Numbered from the stretch's first letter, positions 10,805-20,457 are shown. The stretch is 64,000 nucleotides of DNA from G965227875 sp965227875 (GCA_965227875.1 OZ245783.1:1860001-1924000), one strand, 5' to 3'. The notes: a model not told the origin generated them from the sequence alone. Translations and numbers: made by a program.

Positions 10805-10837
10805 AAAACCCCGGCACTCGAAAGAGGCCGGGGTTTT
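10805..10837. terminator. bidirectional rho-independent terminator
   Basis: A perfect 11-bp stem AAAACCCCGGC/GCCGGGGTTTT (10805-10815 with 10827-10837) and an 11-nt loop. T-runs lie on both strands, between the convergent DUF2794 and Bax-inhibitor genes. Confidence 0.92.
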
Positions 10838-10858
10838 CCGTCTTGGCGTTCAGGCCGC

Positions 10859-11590
10859 CTATTCGCGGTTCCCGAAGAACTGAAGCAGGAACATGAACAG
10901 GTTGATGAAGTCGAGGTAGAGACGCAGGGCGCCCATGATCGCCTTCCGGCCGGCGACGAGCGTGCTGTCGCCTTCATAGTACATTTCCTTGATCTGCTGG
11001 GTGTCGTAGGCCGTTAGACCCGCGAAGACCAGCACGCCGATCACCGAGATGGCGAACTGCAGCGCCGAGCTGCCAAGGAAGATGTTCACGATCGACGCCA
11101 GGATGATGCCGATCAGGCCCATGAAGAGGAACGAACCCCAGCCCGACAGGTCCTTCTTGGTGGTGTAGCCGAACAGGCTCAGCGCACCGAAGGAGGCCGC
11201 CGTGATGAAGAACACGCGCGTGATGCTCGCACCCGTGAAGACGAGGAAGATCGACGACAGCGAAATGCCCATCAGGGCCGCGAAGATCCAGAAGGTCAGT
11301 TGCGCGCCGCCGACGCTCATCTTGTTGACGCGGGCGCTGAGGAAAAACACCATGCCGAGCGGTGCCAGCATGACCACCCACTTGAGCGGGCTCATGTAGA
11401 TCGCCTGGGCGAAGGCCGGCGAGTTCACCGCCATCAGGTGCGTACCCATGGCCGCGATACCCGTGATCGCCAGCCCGAGCGCCATGTAGTTGTATACCCG
11501 GAGCATGTAGCTGCGCAGGCCTTCGTCGATACCGGCTTCAGCCCGGCCGACGGCACCGTGCGCGATGCCCCGATTGTCATAATTTGCCAT
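10859..11590 (-). CDS. Bax inhibitor-1/YccA family membrane protein
   Basis: A 243-residue inner-membrane protein with about seven hydrophobic segments and the family tail AYDTQQIKEMYYEGD...GALRLYLDFINLFMFLLQFFG. Members act as pH-sensitive calcium-leak channels or as FtsH-associated modulators; the bacterial role is not settled. I start at ATG 11590 (MANYDNRG), preceded by AAAAGGAA; the 21-residue upstream extension has no ribosome binding site. It ends at the shared terminator. Confidence 0.93.
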   Translation of the reverse strand: MANYDNRGIAHGAVGRAEAGIDEGLRSYMLRVYNYMALGLAITGIAAMGTHLMAVNSPAFAQAIYMSPLKWVVMLAPLGMVFFLSARVNKMSVGGAQLTFWIFAALMGISLSSIFLVFTGASITRVFFITAASFGALSLFGYTTKKDLSGWGSFLFMGLIGIILASIVNIFLGSSALQFAISVIGVLVFAGLTAYDTQQIKEMYYEGDSTLVAGRKAIMGALRLYLDFINLFMFLLQFFGNRE

Positions 11591-11698
11591 TGCAGTTTCC
11601 TTTTCCCTCAAAAAAACGGACTTGTCCCCAATATGGGAACTAACATCCCCCATTGCAAGGCATTCACGATTTCGGGTTAACGGTTTTTTGCCGCCGCG

Positions 11699-14242
11699 TC
11701 AGTCGCGTCCGCGCAGCACCTGCGCGGGTCTCTTGCCCAGTATCCGCCACGTTCCGGCGAGCCCGAGGACCACCGTGAGCACGGTCGCACCGGCAACCGT
11801 CCAGAGGGCGATTCCGGGCATGAACGTCCAGTTGATCTCCATGGCGAACCGCGCCACGGCCCACGAGGCGACCGCGCCCGCGAATACCGCGAAAACGGCC
11901 GTCGCGAGGCCGAGCACGGCGAATTCGAACATGTAGGAAACCGTCAGGCGCCGGCGGGTCGCTCCGACCGTCTTGAGCACCACCGCATCGTAGATGCGTG
12001 CCCGGTGTCCGGCGGCCATGGCGCCGGCCAGCACCAGCACACCCGCGACCAGCGCCACGAGGCTCGCGCCGCGGATCGCCAGCAGCAGCTTGCCCATGAG
12101 ATCGTTGATCGTGTCGAGCACGTCCTTGATCCGCACCGCCGTCACGTTGGGAAACGCGTCGTTGACGCGCCGCAGCAGATCGAGCTCGCCGGCCTCGTCC
12201 ATCGTCACCGTCGCCAGGTGCGTATGCGGCGCGCCGCGCAGCGTGTTCGGCGAAAACACCATGACCGTGTTGATCTGGAGCGAACCCCACTCCACCGCCC
12301 GTGTGTTGGCGATGCGGGCGGTGATCTCGCGCCCCAGGACGTTGACCGTGATCTCGTCGCCGAGATCGAGGCCCAGCCCCCTGGCAAGCTCGTCGACGAA
12401 GGAGACCAGCGGCGGGCCGTCATAGTCCGCCGGCCACCATTCCCCGCGCATCAGGGTCGAATTGTCCGGCAGCACCTCGGCATAGGTGACCGCACGCGCG
12501 CCACGGACCACCCAGCGGGCGCCCGGATCGGGCTCGATCTGGTCGACGGGCGTTCCGTTGAGCCGGATGATGCGGCCGCGCAGCATCGGCACGCGATTGG
12601 TGCTGCTGACGTCGGGCGTGTCCGCCACGATCTTCTCGAACTCCGGGAGCTGGTCGGGCTGGATGTCGACGAAGAAGAAGGACGGTGAACGGTCCGACAT
12701 CTGGCTGCCCAGTTCCCGCGTCATGTTGGCGTCCGTCAGCGACAGCGCGACCAGCAGGGTCAGGCCGAGGCCGAGAGACAGGACCACGCTCGGCGTCGGC
12801 GCCCCCGGCCTGTGCAGGTTGGCCAGGCCGAGGCGGAATTCCGGGCGTTTCAGCCTGCCGATCCGGCGCGCACCCGCCATCAGCAGGCGGGCGATCAGGG
12901 CCAGCAGCACGAAGGCGCCGGCCGCGCCCGCCACGTAGAAGAGCGTGATGCGCCGGTCGTCGGACAGCATGACGGCGAGGCCCGCAAGCAGGCCCAGCGT
13001 GGCCGCGATGGACACCAGGTAGACCGGCCGGGGCCAGGCGCGCGCCGGCGCCACGATGTCGCGGAAGAGCGCGCTCGCCGGGATTTCCCGGGCCCGCCCG
13101 AGCGGCCAGAGCGAAAAGGCGAGCGTGGTCAGCAGCCCGAACGCCGTCGCCAACAGGAGCGGTTCGGGAAACAGGCCGAATGCGATCGGCACGGGAAGGA
13201 TGTCCTCGACCGCCTTGCCGACGATCATCGGCAGAACCGCGCCGATGGCGATGCCGGCGGCGATGGCCAGGCAGGCCAGCAGCATGACCTGGCACAGGAA
13301 GATCCGGAAAATGAGCCCGCCGGTCGCCCCGAGGCTCTTATAGGTGGCGATCGTGTCGCGCTTGGTGTCGAGATAGCTTCGCACACCGTTGCCGACACCG
13401 ACGCCGCCCACGAGCAGCGAGGTCAGCCCCACAAGGGTGAGGAACACTGTAAGGCGTTCCACGAAGCGCCGCATGCCGGGTGCGCCGTTGGCCCGGTCCC
13501 GGATCCGCCAGCCGGCGTCGGGAAAGGCCTGTTTCGCCGCTTCGTTGACCGCGGTGACGTCTTCCGCCGTCGCGTTGTCGAGGGCGAGCCGGTAGCGCCA
13601 GCGCACCAGGCTGCCCGGCAGCACGAGGCCGCTCGCGGTGAGCGCCTCGTGGGAGATCATGACTCGCGGCCCAATGGACATTCCCGACGCGATGCGGTCG
13701 GGCTCGGTCCGGATCACGTCCGTCACCCGCAGGGTGATGTCGCCGGTCCTGAGCTCGTCGCCCACCGAAATGCCGAAACGCGCCAGCGCAGTCGGCTCGA
13801 CCAGCGCGCCATAGGCATCGCCGGTCCGCGCGAGCTTGTTCGCGGCCGCGCCGCCGCTTTCCAGTTGGAGCTGGCCATAGAGCGGGTAGGCCCCGTCGAC
13901 GGCCTTGAGTTCCACGAGCGCGCGCGAAGCGCCGTCGGGCGTCCGCGCCATGGCGCGCATGGTGGCGACGCGCGAGACCTTGCCCCGCGCTTCGATGAAA
14001 CTCTTCTGTGCCGGAGACAGGTCCTCGTGGACCAGTGCGAATTCCAGATCGCCGCCGAGAATCGAGCGGCCTTCGCGCGCGAGCCCGCCCTGCAGCGCGG
14101 CGGAAAACGTGCCCACCGCGGCGATCGCCGTGACACCGAGAAGGAGGCAGACGAGGAAAATGCGGAAACCGCTCAGCCCCGCGCGCAGTTCCCGCAACGC
14201 CAGACGCACCGAGAGCATGTGCCGCCCCATGGCCCGGCTCAC
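11699..14242 (-). CDS. ybbP: FtsX-like ABC transporter permease, YbbP-like
   Basis: An 847-residue inner-membrane permease with two FtsX-type membrane modules. One TM follows the N-terminus (about 20-45), a large periplasmic domain comes next, then TM clusters at about 260-470 and 710-830. Its start overlaps the stop of the ATPase gene by 4 bp (ATGA), so the two are translationally coupled. The pair next to a TesA-type esterase is a conserved arrangement (tesA-ybbA-ybbP in E. coli). These permeases belong to the MacB/LolC mechanotransmission class and are thought to act on lipids or lipoproteins in the envelope; the substrate is unproven. Confidence 0.92.
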   Translation of the reverse strand: MSRAMGRHMLSVRLALRELRAGLSGFRIFLVCLLLGVTAIAAVGTFSAALQGGLAREGRSILGGDLEFALVHEDLSPAQKSFIEARGKVSRVATMRAMARTPDGASRALVELKAVDGAYPLYGQLQLESGGAAANKLARTGDAYGALVEPTALARFGISVGDELRTGDITLRVTDVIRTEPDRIASGMSIGPRVMISHEALTASGLVLPGSLVRWRYRLALDNATAEDVTAVNEAAKQAFPDAGWRIRDRANGAPGMRRFVERLTVFLTLVGLTSLLVGGVGVGNGVRSYLDTKRDTIATYKSLGATGGLIFRIFLCQVMLLACLAIAAGIAIGAVLPMIVGKAVEDILPVPIAFGLFPEPLLLATAFGLLTTLAFSLWPLGRAREIPASALFRDIVAPARAWPRPVYLVSIAATLGLLAGLAVMLSDDRRITLFYVAGAAGAFVLLALIARLLMAGARRIGRLKRPEFRLGLANLHRPGAPTPSVVLSLGLGLTLLVALSLTDANMTRELGSQMSDRSPSFFFVDIQPDQLPEFEKIVADTPDVSSTNRVPMLRGRIIRLNGTPVDQIEPDPGARWVVRGARAVTYAEVLPDNSTLMRGEWWPADYDGPPLVSFVDELARGLGLDLGDEITVNVLGREITARIANTRAVEWGSLQINTVMVFSPNTLRGAPHTHLATVTMDEAGELDLLRRVNDAFPNVTAVRIKDVLDTINDLMGKLLLAIRGASLVALVAGVLVLAGAMAAGHRARIYDAVVLKTVGATRRRLTVSYMFEFAVLGLATAVFAVFAGAVASWAVARFAMEINWTFMPGIALWTVAGATVLTVVLGLAGTWRILGKRPAQVLRGRD

Positions 14243-14952
14243 ACGACGACCGTTTCGCGAACGGCTTCGACGGCGCGTTCGTCTCCGGCGATCCTGCCGT
14301 CGGCCATCGAGATCATCCGCCCGCAGCGCCGAGCCAGGACCGGGTCGTGGGTGATGAGCAGGAGCGTCGTGCCGCTCTCGTCATGCATCCGGAAGATGAG
14401 GTCCATGATCTGCTCGCCGGTCGACTGGTCGAGATTGCCGGTCGGTTCGTCGGCCAGCAGGATGTCCGCACCCGACGAAAGAGCGCGCGCCAGCGCGACG
14501 CGCTGCTGCTCGCCGCCCGAAAGCTGGCCCGGATAGTGTTCGAGCCGGTGAGACAGCCCGACCCGCTCGAGGCCCGACCGCGCCCGGTCGAGCGCGTCGG
14601 CGACACCGTTGAGCTCCAGCGGTATGGCCACGTTCTCCAGCGCCGTCATGGTCGGAATCAGATGGAAGGACTGGAACACGATGCCCACGTGGTCCCGGCG
14701 GAACCGGGCGAGCGCGTCCTCGTCGAGACCGGTCATTTCCTGCCCGGCCACGCGGACGCTGCCGCTGGTGACGGTCTCGAGGCCGGAAATCGCCATGAGA
14801 AGCGTCGATTTTCCCGAACCGCTCGGACCCACCAGCCCCACGGATTCGCCGCGGGCGATGGAAAGATCGATCCCGCGCAATATATTGACTGGACCAGCGC
14901 TGCTGGGCAGGGTCAGGTGAACGTCGTCGAGGAGTATGATGGGATCGGACAA
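14239..14952 (-). CDS. ybbA: ABC transporter ATP-binding protein, YbbA-like
   Basis: A 237-residue cytoplasmic ATPase of the LolD/MacB class. Walker A GPSGSGKST (42-50), Q-loop Q94, signature LSGGEQQR (144-151) and Walker B ILLADEP (164-170) are all present. It partners the downstream permease, whose ATG overlaps its stop. It is divergent from tesA, with 73 bp between the two starts, so both promoters lie in that gap. Confidence 0.95.
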   Translation of the reverse strand: MSDPIILLDDVHLTLPSSAGPVNILRGIDLSIARGESVGLVGPSGSGKSTLLMAISGLETVTSGSVRVAGQEMTGLDEDALARFRRDHVGIVFQSFHLIPTMTALENVAIPLELNGVADALDRARSGLERVGLSHRLEHYPGQLSGGEQQRVALARALSSGADILLADEPTGNLDQSTGEQIMDLIFRMHDESGTTLLLITHDPVLARRCGRMISMADGRIAGDERAVEAVRETVVV

Positions 14953-15025
14953 GTTCAGGGATTTCCGCTTTGAGGAACGCCGGCCACGCCGGCGCGCAGT
15001 TCAGAAGGCATATGGCGAAAGCATC

Positions 15026-15691
15026 ATGAAATTCAAGCACCGGTTGTCGCGCGCCGTCGCCGGCGTCCTTTTCGCGGTCATCTGCCTGGCCGCTGCGGGG
15101 ACCACGGCCTCCGCCGCGCAAATCACGCTGGTCGCCCTGGGCGACAGCCTGACGGCGGGATACGGCCTCGCCAACGAGGAGGTCTTCCCGGTCCGCCTCG
15201 AAAAGGCGCTTCGCGCACGCGGACACGACGTTCGCGTGCACAATGCCGGCGTCTCCGGAGACACGAGCTCGGGCGCCTTGTCGCGGCTCGACTGGGCCCT
15301 GCCGGCAGAAGCCGACGCCGTGATCGTCGAACTCGGCGCCAATGACGCGCTGCGCGGGACCGATCCCGGGACCACCCGGCGCGACCTCTCCCGTATCCTG
15401 GAGAAACTGGAGGAGCGCGACCTGCCGGTCCTGCTTGCGGGCATGCTCGCCCCGCCGAACATGGGCAGCGAGTATGCCGAGGACTTCAACGGCATCTATC
15501 CCGAACTGGCGCAACGGCACGGCGCCATTCTCTATCCGTTCTTTCTCGACGGGGTCGCCGCGGACATGTCGCTCAACCAGGGCGACGGCATGCATCCCAA
15601 CGCCAGGGGCGTCGACGTAATCGTCGAGCGCATCCTGCCCTTCGCCGAACAGCTCATCGCGCGCGTCAAGTCGGGTGGCGGCGCTTCGTGA
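15026..15691 (+). CDS. tesA: secreted GDSL arylesterase/lysophospholipase, TesA-like
   Basis: A 221-residue SGNH hydrolase exported to the periplasm. Residues 1-30 are a signal peptide (cleavage after TASA). All four blocks are visible: GDSLTAGYG with nucleophile S41, GVSGDTSSG, GAND with N106, and the D187/H190 pair in DGMHPN. TesA hydrolyses acyl-thioesters, aryl esters and lysophospholipids. The ATG at 15026 gives a proper signal peptide; the in-frame extension to 14936 would bury it and overlap ybbA. The neighbouring ybbAP genes support the name. Confidence 0.93.
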   Translation: MKFKHRLSRAVAGVLFAVICLAAAGTTASAAQITLVALGDSLTAGYGLANEEVFPVRLEKALRARGHDVRVHNAGVSGDTSSGALSRLDWALPAEADAVIVELGANDALRGTDPGTTRRDLSRILEKLEERDLPVLLAGMLAPPNMGSEYAEDFNGIYPELAQRHGAILYPFFLDGVAADMSLNQGDGMHPNARGVDVIVERILPFAEQLIARVKSGGGAS

Positions 15692-15730
15692 CCCTCCGTC
15701 GCCCGACCGACATGAACAGGTAACGAATCA

Positions 15731-16771
15731 ATGGAATACCGTCCTCTGGGGCGCACGGACGTCAAGGTCAGTGCCCTTTGTCTCGGCACCATGACCTGGG
15801 GCCAGCAGAATACCGAAGCCGAGGGCCACGCCCAGATGGATTTCGCCCGCGACCGCGGCATAAACTTCTTCGACACGGCCGAAGCCTACGCCGTGCCGCC
15901 CAGAGCGGAAACCTATGGCCGCACCGAGGAAATCATCGGCTCCTGGTTTGCCGCCCGCGGCAGCCGGAGCGACGTGGTGCTGGCGACCAAGATCATCGGG
16001 CGGTCGGAAATGAACTGGTCGCGGCGCGACGGGAGCAACCCGCGGCTGACGCGGGCGCAGATCTTCGAGGCGGTGGACGGTAGCCTGCGGCGCCTGCGCA
16101 CCGACTATATCGACCTCTACCAGCTGCATTGGCCCGACCGGCCCATGAGCCTCTTCGGCGGCGTGGAGAACACGCCCAGGGAGCAGGATTACGTGCCGTT
16201 CGAGGAAACCCTGGGCGCCCTGGACGATCTCGTCCGGGCCGGCAAGATCCGTCATGTCGGGCTGTCCAACGAGACACCCTGGGGAACGATGAAGTTCCTG
16301 TCCCTCTCGGACACTGCGGACATGCCGCGTATCCAGTCGGTGCAGAACGCCTACAGTCTCGTCAACCGCACCTACGAGTACGGGATGGCCGAGATCGCCT
16401 TCCACGAAGATGTCGGCCTGCTCGCCTATTCGCCGCTTGCCCAGGGATACCTGACAGGCAAGTACCGCGACGGCGCGTTGCCCGAAGGCGCCCGCAAGAC
16501 GCTGTTCGACCGCATGCAGCGCTACGAGAAACCGGGCGCGGAAGAGGCCATCGACGCCTATGTCGACCTCGCCCGCCGCCATGGGCTCGACCCGGCGCAG
16601 ATGGCCCTGCAGTTCGTCACGACCCGGCCCTTCGTGACGTCGAACATCATCGGTGCGACGACCATGGAGCAGCTCGAGATGGACGTCGCCAGCATCGATC
16701 TCGATCTGACCGACGAGATCCTGGAGGACATCGAAGATCTTCATATCCGCCATGCCAACCCCTGTCCGTGA
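15731..16771 (+). CDS. tas: aldo/keto reductase, Tas-like
   Basis: A 346-residue NADP(H)-dependent aldo/keto reductase. The tetrad is D48 and Y53 (FFDTAEAYAVPP), K87 (VLATKIIG) and H133 (YQLHWPDR). The PP insertion after the tyrosine and the long loop with SRRDGSNPRLTRAQI are typical of the Tas subgroup. It sits 40 bp after tesA and 13 bp before thpR, probably in one transcript. The natural substrate is unknown. Confidence 0.9.
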   Translation: MEYRPLGRTDVKVSALCLGTMTWGQQNTEAEGHAQMDFARDRGINFFDTAEAYAVPPRAETYGRTEEIIGSWFAARGSRSDVVLATKIIGRSEMNWSRRDGSNPRLTRAQIFEAVDGSLRRLRTDYIDLYQLHWPDRPMSLFGGVENTPREQDYVPFEETLGALDDLVRAGKIRHVGLSNETPWGTMKFLSLSDTADMPRIQSVQNAYSLVNRTYEYGMAEIAFHEDVGLLAYSPLAQGYLTGKYRDGALPEGARKTLFDRMQRYEKPGAEEAIDAYVDLARRHGLDPAQMALQFVTTRPFVTSNIIGATTMEQLEMDVASIDLDLTDEILEDIEDLHIRHANPCP

Positions 16772-16783
16772 GGTGCGCAGCCC

Positions 16784-17320
16784 ATGGCAAGACTGTTCAG
16801 CGCGATCGAACTGCCCCGGGAAATCGCCCAGGACCTGGAGATGATGCGCGGCGGCATCGAGGGCGCCCGCTGGATCGACCGGGAGAACTATCACATCACC
16901 CTGTCGTTTTTCGGTGAGGTGACCAATGGCGCCGTGCGGGACTTGCACGACGCCCTGGACAGCGTCAGCGTCTACCCGTTCTCGCTGCGGCTCGAAGGCG
17001 TGGGCCAGTTCGGCAAGAGTCGTCCGCACTCGGTCTGGGCGGGCGTCAGGCCGAGCCCCCAACTCGGCAACCTGCAGGCCATCCAGGACAGGCTGGCCCG
17101 CCGTGCCGGAATCCCGACCGAGAACCGGAAATACACCCCCCACGTCACCATCGCCCGGGTCCGCGGCGCCCGGCCGGAAGACGTCGAACGGTATGTCGCC
17201 GACCACTCCGGCTATCGCAGCGCGGAGTTCCCGGTCCCGCGCTTCGTTCTCCTGTCCTCGCGCCCGTCGCGCGGCGGCGGCCCCTATGCGACCGAGGAGG
17301 TCTTTCCGCTGGTCGCGTGA
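16784..17320 (+). CDS. thpR: RNA 2',3'-cyclic phosphodiesterase ThpR
   Basis: A 178-residue 2H phosphoesterase that opens 2',3'-cyclic phosphates on RNA. Both HxT motifs are seen: H37-I-T39 (NYHITLSFFGE) and H120-V-T122 (TPHVTIARV). The length is normal. It follows the Tas-like gene by 12 bp and ends 4 bp before the stop of the convergent phosphatase gene. Confidence 0.94.
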   Translation: MARLFSAIELPREIAQDLEMMRGGIEGARWIDRENYHITLSFFGEVTNGAVRDLHDALDSVSVYPFSLRLEGVGQFGKSRPHSVWAGVRPSPQLGNLQAIQDRLARRAGIPTENRKYTPHVTIARVRGARPEDVERYVADHSGYRSAEFPVPRFVLLSSRPSRGGGPYATEEVFPLVA

Positions 17321-17324
17321 CCTC

Positions 17325-17822
17325 TCAGTCTCCGGCGAGTTCGCGTGTAATACGGTCCGCGAGGCCGGCTGTCGCGGCCTCGATCAGGTCGAGGGCATGG
17401 GTGTAGTCGGTCTCATCGCCGTAATAGGGATCCGGCACTTCCTCGAAAGCCGCCTCCGGCGCGAAGGCCGAGAACAGGTCGACCCGCGCCGTGCTGCCCG
17501 TGGGCGCCATGGCCCGAAGATCCTCCAGGTTCGATCTGTCCATCGCGACGATGAAGTCGAACCGGCCGAAATCCGCCCCGCCGACCTGGCGGCCGCGCAG
17601 CCCCGAGATGTCGATGCCGCGGCGCCCGGCTTCCGTGACCGCCCGCGCGCTCGGCGCCTCTCCCACGTGCCAGGCTCCGGTACCGGCGGAATCGACGCTC
17701 ACATGCCCCAGGCCCCGCCGGTCCAGTTCGGCCCGCAGCGCGCCTTCGGCCATGGGAGAGCGACAGATGTTGCCGAGACACACGAAGAGGACGGAGAACG
17801 GTCTGCCGGATTGCGCACTCAT
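17325..17822 (-). CDS. low-molecular-weight protein-tyrosine phosphatase
   Basis: A 165-residue cytoplasmic phosphatase. The P-loop is CLGNICRS (C15 to R21), with the general-acid D131 in PDPYYG and the DSAGT segment at 44-48. Members dephosphorylate tyrosine kinases or arginine-phosphorylated proteins; no kinase gene is nearby. It is convergent with thpR and divergent from the pterin dehydratase gene across 47 bp. Confidence 0.93.
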   Translation of the reverse strand: MSAQSGRPFSVLFVCLGNICRSPMAEGALRAELDRRGLGHVSVDSAGTGAWHVGEAPSARAVTEAGRRGIDISGLRGRQVGGADFGRFDFIVAMDRSNLEDLRAMAPTGSTARVDLFSAFAPEAAFEEVPDPYYGDETDYTHALDLIEAATAGLADRITRELAGD

Positions 17823-17869
17823 GATAGGGTTCCCTGCTTTTGGATGGAATCGCCAGACGGAGGATCATC

Positions 17870-18160
17870 ATGGCCGAGAAACTTGCCGGTGCCGAACGCA
17901 GCGAGGCGATCGCCGGGCTGGACGGATGGCGCGAGGTCGACGGGCGCGACGCCATTGCCAAGACCTTCACGTTCGCCAACTTCAATGCCGCGTTCGGCTG
18001 GATGAGCCGTGTCGCCATGATGGCCGAAAAGATGGATCATCATCCCGAATGGTCCAACGTCTACCGCACCGTCGACGTCACGCTGGCGACCCACGACGCC
18101 GGCGGCGTGACGGAGAAGGACATCCGGCTGGCCAGGGCGATGGATCGCTTCGCCGCCTGA
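17870..18160 (+). CDS. phhB: 4a-hydroxytetrahydrobiopterin dehydratase
   Basis: A 96-residue pterin-4a-carbinolamine dehydratase. The active-site segment is intact: H57-H58-P59-E60-W61 followed by VYRTVDVTLATHDAGG (H75, D76). It recycles the pterin cofactor of aromatic hydroxylases, although no hydroxylase gene is nearby. I start at ATG 17870, preceded by GGAGG; the earlier in-frame ATG at 17840 lacks one. Confidence 0.93.
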   Translation: MAEKLAGAERSEAIAGLDGWREVDGRDAIAKTFTFANFNAAFGWMSRVAMMAEKMDHHPEWSNVYRTVDVTLATHDAGGVTEKDIRLARAMDRFAA

Positions 18161-18178
18161 CGTCCCCTCCGGCGGGGA

Positions 18179-18964
18179 TCAGCGCGGCGCCAGCCGCACC
18201 GCGCCGTCGAGCCGGATGTTCTCGCCATTGAGCATGTCATTCTCGCAGATCTGGCGGACCATCAGCGCATATTCCTCCGGTTTGCCCAGCCGTGTCGGGA
18301 AGGGCACGGAATTGCCGAGCGCCTCGCGCATCTCCGGCGGCAGGTTGTCGAACATCGGCGTGTAGAACAGGCCGGGCATGATCGCCATGACCCGGATGCC
18401 GTCGCGCGACAGGTCCCGCGCCATGGGCAGGGTCATGCTGGCGACACCGCCCTTGGACGCTGAGTAGGCGACCTGGCCGATCTGGCCGTCCTGGGCGGCG
18501 ACCGACGAGGTGTTCACCATGACGCCGCGGCCGCCATCTTCGGTGATCGGCTCGAGATCCATCATCCCGGCGGCACTGCGCGAGCACATGTGGAACGTGC
18601 CGATGAGGTTGACCGTCACCACGCGGGTGAAGGCGCCGAAATCGTGCGGCTTGACCTGTCCGGTCTCGCGGTCGCGCGACGCGATCTTGGAACCGATAGC
18701 GATGCCGGCGCAGTTGACGAGAATGCGCTCCTGGCCGTTTGCCGACCGCGCCTTCTCGAGGGCTGCATCCACGCTCGCGGGATCGGTCACGTCCGCCGCG
18801 CAGAAGACACCGCCGGTTTCGGACGCGACCTGTTCGCCGCGCTCGGCGTTCATGTCGAAGATCGAGACCGAAACCCCCTGGTCCGCCAGCATGCGCGCGG
18901 TTGCCTCACCAAGCCCGGAGGCGCCGCCGGTCACGATTGCGCTCATTCCCGATTCTAGCTTCAT
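18179..18964 (-). CDS. SDR dehydrogenase, 3-hydroxyacyl-CoA dehydrogenase type-2-like
   Basis: A 261-residue short-chain dehydrogenase. It has the cofactor motif TGGASGLG (12-19), NCAG near 85, the catalytic YSASK, and a Ser in NTSSVAA. The insertion around RDRETGQVKPHDFGAFTRVVTVNLIGTF and the tail GEVIRLDGA-like (GENIRLDGAVRL) resemble the HSD17B10 group, which act on 3-hydroxyacyl-CoAs in fatty-acid or isoleucine breakdown. It is convergent with phhB. The specific substrate is inferred only from resemblance. Confidence 0.87.
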   Translation of the reverse strand: MKLESGMSAIVTGGASGLGEATARMLADQGVSVSIFDMNAERGEQVASETGGVFCAADVTDPASVDAALEKARSANGQERILVNCAGIAIGSKIASRDRETGQVKPHDFGAFTRVVTVNLIGTFHMCSRSAAGMMDLEPITEDGGRGVMVNTSSVAAQDGQIGQVAYSASKGGVASMTLPMARDLSRDGIRVMAIMPGLFYTPMFDNLPPEMREALGNSVPFPTRLGKPEEYALMVRQICENDMLNGENIRLDGAVRLAPR

Positions 18965-19049
18965 GTCCTTGATTCCCTGATATTTTCCATGACAGACATG
19001 GGTTCCGCACTTGTAACCCGTCCCGCCTCACCCCATCTCGAAAGCAGGT

Positions 19050-19478
19050 ATGTTCAAACGGGAGAACGGCTTCACGATGCGATCGGATGCCGAAAAAGCC
19101 GGGCCGGACCTTAGCGGGCCGGAGGTGCAATTGCCAGAAACCATTGCGCGCAACAAGCAGCATGTCGACGAGGGATTCTGGACAAAAGTCGCGCGCTATG
19201 CGGGCTACGTTCCGTTTTCGGAGGACGTCGTCGCAACGTGGTATTGCGCCCGTGATCCGGAGACGCCGCTGCGTGTGCGTGCGATCCTGTTCGCGGCCAT
19301 GGGATATTTCGTGGTGCCCACCGACCTGATCCCCGACTTCATCCTCGGCCTTGGCTTCACCGACGACGCGACCGTGATCGCCACGGCGATCGGCCTCGTC
19401 TCCGGCCACATCAACGAGACCCATCGCAAGCTCGCCCGCATCACCTTGCAGAAGACCCCGCCCGAACCCGTCGAATAG
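19050..19478 (+). CDS. YkvA family (DUF1232) protein
   Basis: A 142-residue protein. The DUF1232 core spans about 65-115 and contains the typical FAAMGYFVVPTDLIPDFILGLGFTDDATVI, with a moderately hydrophobic membrane-associating segment. The function of the family is unknown. It is divergent from the SDR gene and convergent with the quinone oxidoreductase, whose stop is 4 bp away. Confidence 0.88.
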   Translation: MFKRENGFTMRSDAEKAGPDLSGPEVQLPETIARNKQHVDEGFWTKVARYAGYVPFSEDVVATWYCARDPETPLRVRAILFAAMGYFVVPTDLIPDFILGLGFTDDATVIATAIGLVSGHINETHRKLARITLQKTPPEPVE

Positions 19479-19482
19479 GCCT

Positions 19483-20457
19483 CTAGGGTTCGACGATCAC
19501 CTTGCCCTTGACCTTCCGGTTGGCGAGTTCGTCGAGCGCGTCGGACGCGGTTTCCAGCGTATAGAGCCCGTGCAGGTGCGGGACGATCTTCTTTTCCGCG
19601 CACCACGACAGCAGCTGCGCCACATGGGCGCGATGGCGGTCGGGGTCGCGCTTGATGAATTCGCCCCAGAAGACACCGACGATCTGGCAGCCCTTGAGCA
19701 GGACGAGGTTGAGCGGCATGTGCGGGATGTCCCCGGCCGCGAAACCGATGACGAGGAACCTGCCCTGCCAGGCCGTCGCCCTGAGCGCCTGTTCGGCGAA
19801 GGCGCCGCCGACGGGATCGTAGACCACGTCCGCGCCCTTGCCGCCGGTGAGTTCCTTGATCCGGTCCTTGAGGTTTTCCGTCGAGTAGTTGATCGTCTCG
19901 TCGGCGCCCAGGCTGCGACAGAAGTCAAGCTTGTCGTCCGAAGACGCCGCGGCGATCACCCGTGCGCCCATGATCTTGCCCAGTTCGACGGCCGCCTGGC
20001 CCACGCCGCCGGAGGCGCCGAGCACGACGAGCGTCTCTCCGGGCTGGAGGGCCGCCCGGTCGGCCAGGGCATGGATCGTCGTGCCGTAGGTGACGGTCAG
20101 ACCCGCCGCGGTGACGAAGTCGACGTCCGACGGCAGGTGAACGACGTGCGCGGCCTCCACGGCCACCTCCTGCCGGCAGGCGCCCCATACCGTGTAGGCC
20201 ATGACGCGGTCGCCCGGGGTGAAATCCGAGACGCCCTCGCCCACCTCCTTGACGACACCGGCCATCTCGGCGCCCGGGGAGAACGGCCGCTCGGGCTTGA
20301 ACTGGTACCTGTTCTCGATGATCAGCGTGTCGAAGAAATTGAGCGCCGCGGCCCTGACGGTCACCACGACCTCGCCCGGCCCGGCGGACGGAGACGCCAC
20401 GTCTTCCACCACCAGCGTGTCCGGCGGTCCGAATTCCTTGCACAACAGGGCTTTCAC
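19483..20457 (-). CDS. NADPH:quinone oxidoreductase (zinc-independent MDR family)
   Basis: A 324-residue medium-chain reductase. An N-terminal GroES-like domain is followed by a Rossmann domain with GASGGVGQAAVELGKIMGARVIA and the conserved GADVVYDPVGG. The structural zinc cysteine cluster is absent, as in quinone reductases. I place the start at GTG 20457, which has GGGAAGGA 8 nt before it; the upstream in-frame extension to 20541 is low-complexity arginine-rich sequence. It is divergent from the rRNA/tRNA methyltransferase gene. Confidence 0.9.
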   Translation of the reverse strand: MKALLCKEFGPPDTLVVEDVASPSAGPGEVVVTVRAAALNFFDTLIIENRYQFKPERPFSPGAEMAGVVKEVGEGVSDFTPGDRVMAYTVWGACRQEVAVEAAHVVHLPSDVDFVTAAGLTVTYGTTIHALADRAALQPGETLVVLGASGGVGQAAVELGKIMGARVIAAASSDDKLDFCRSLGADETINYSTENLKDRIKELTGGKGADVVYDPVGGAFAEQALRATAWQGRFLVIGFAAGDIPHMPLNLVLLKGCQIVGVFWGEFIKRDPDRHRAHVAQLLSWCAEKKIVPHLHGLYTLETASDALDELANRKVKGKVIVEP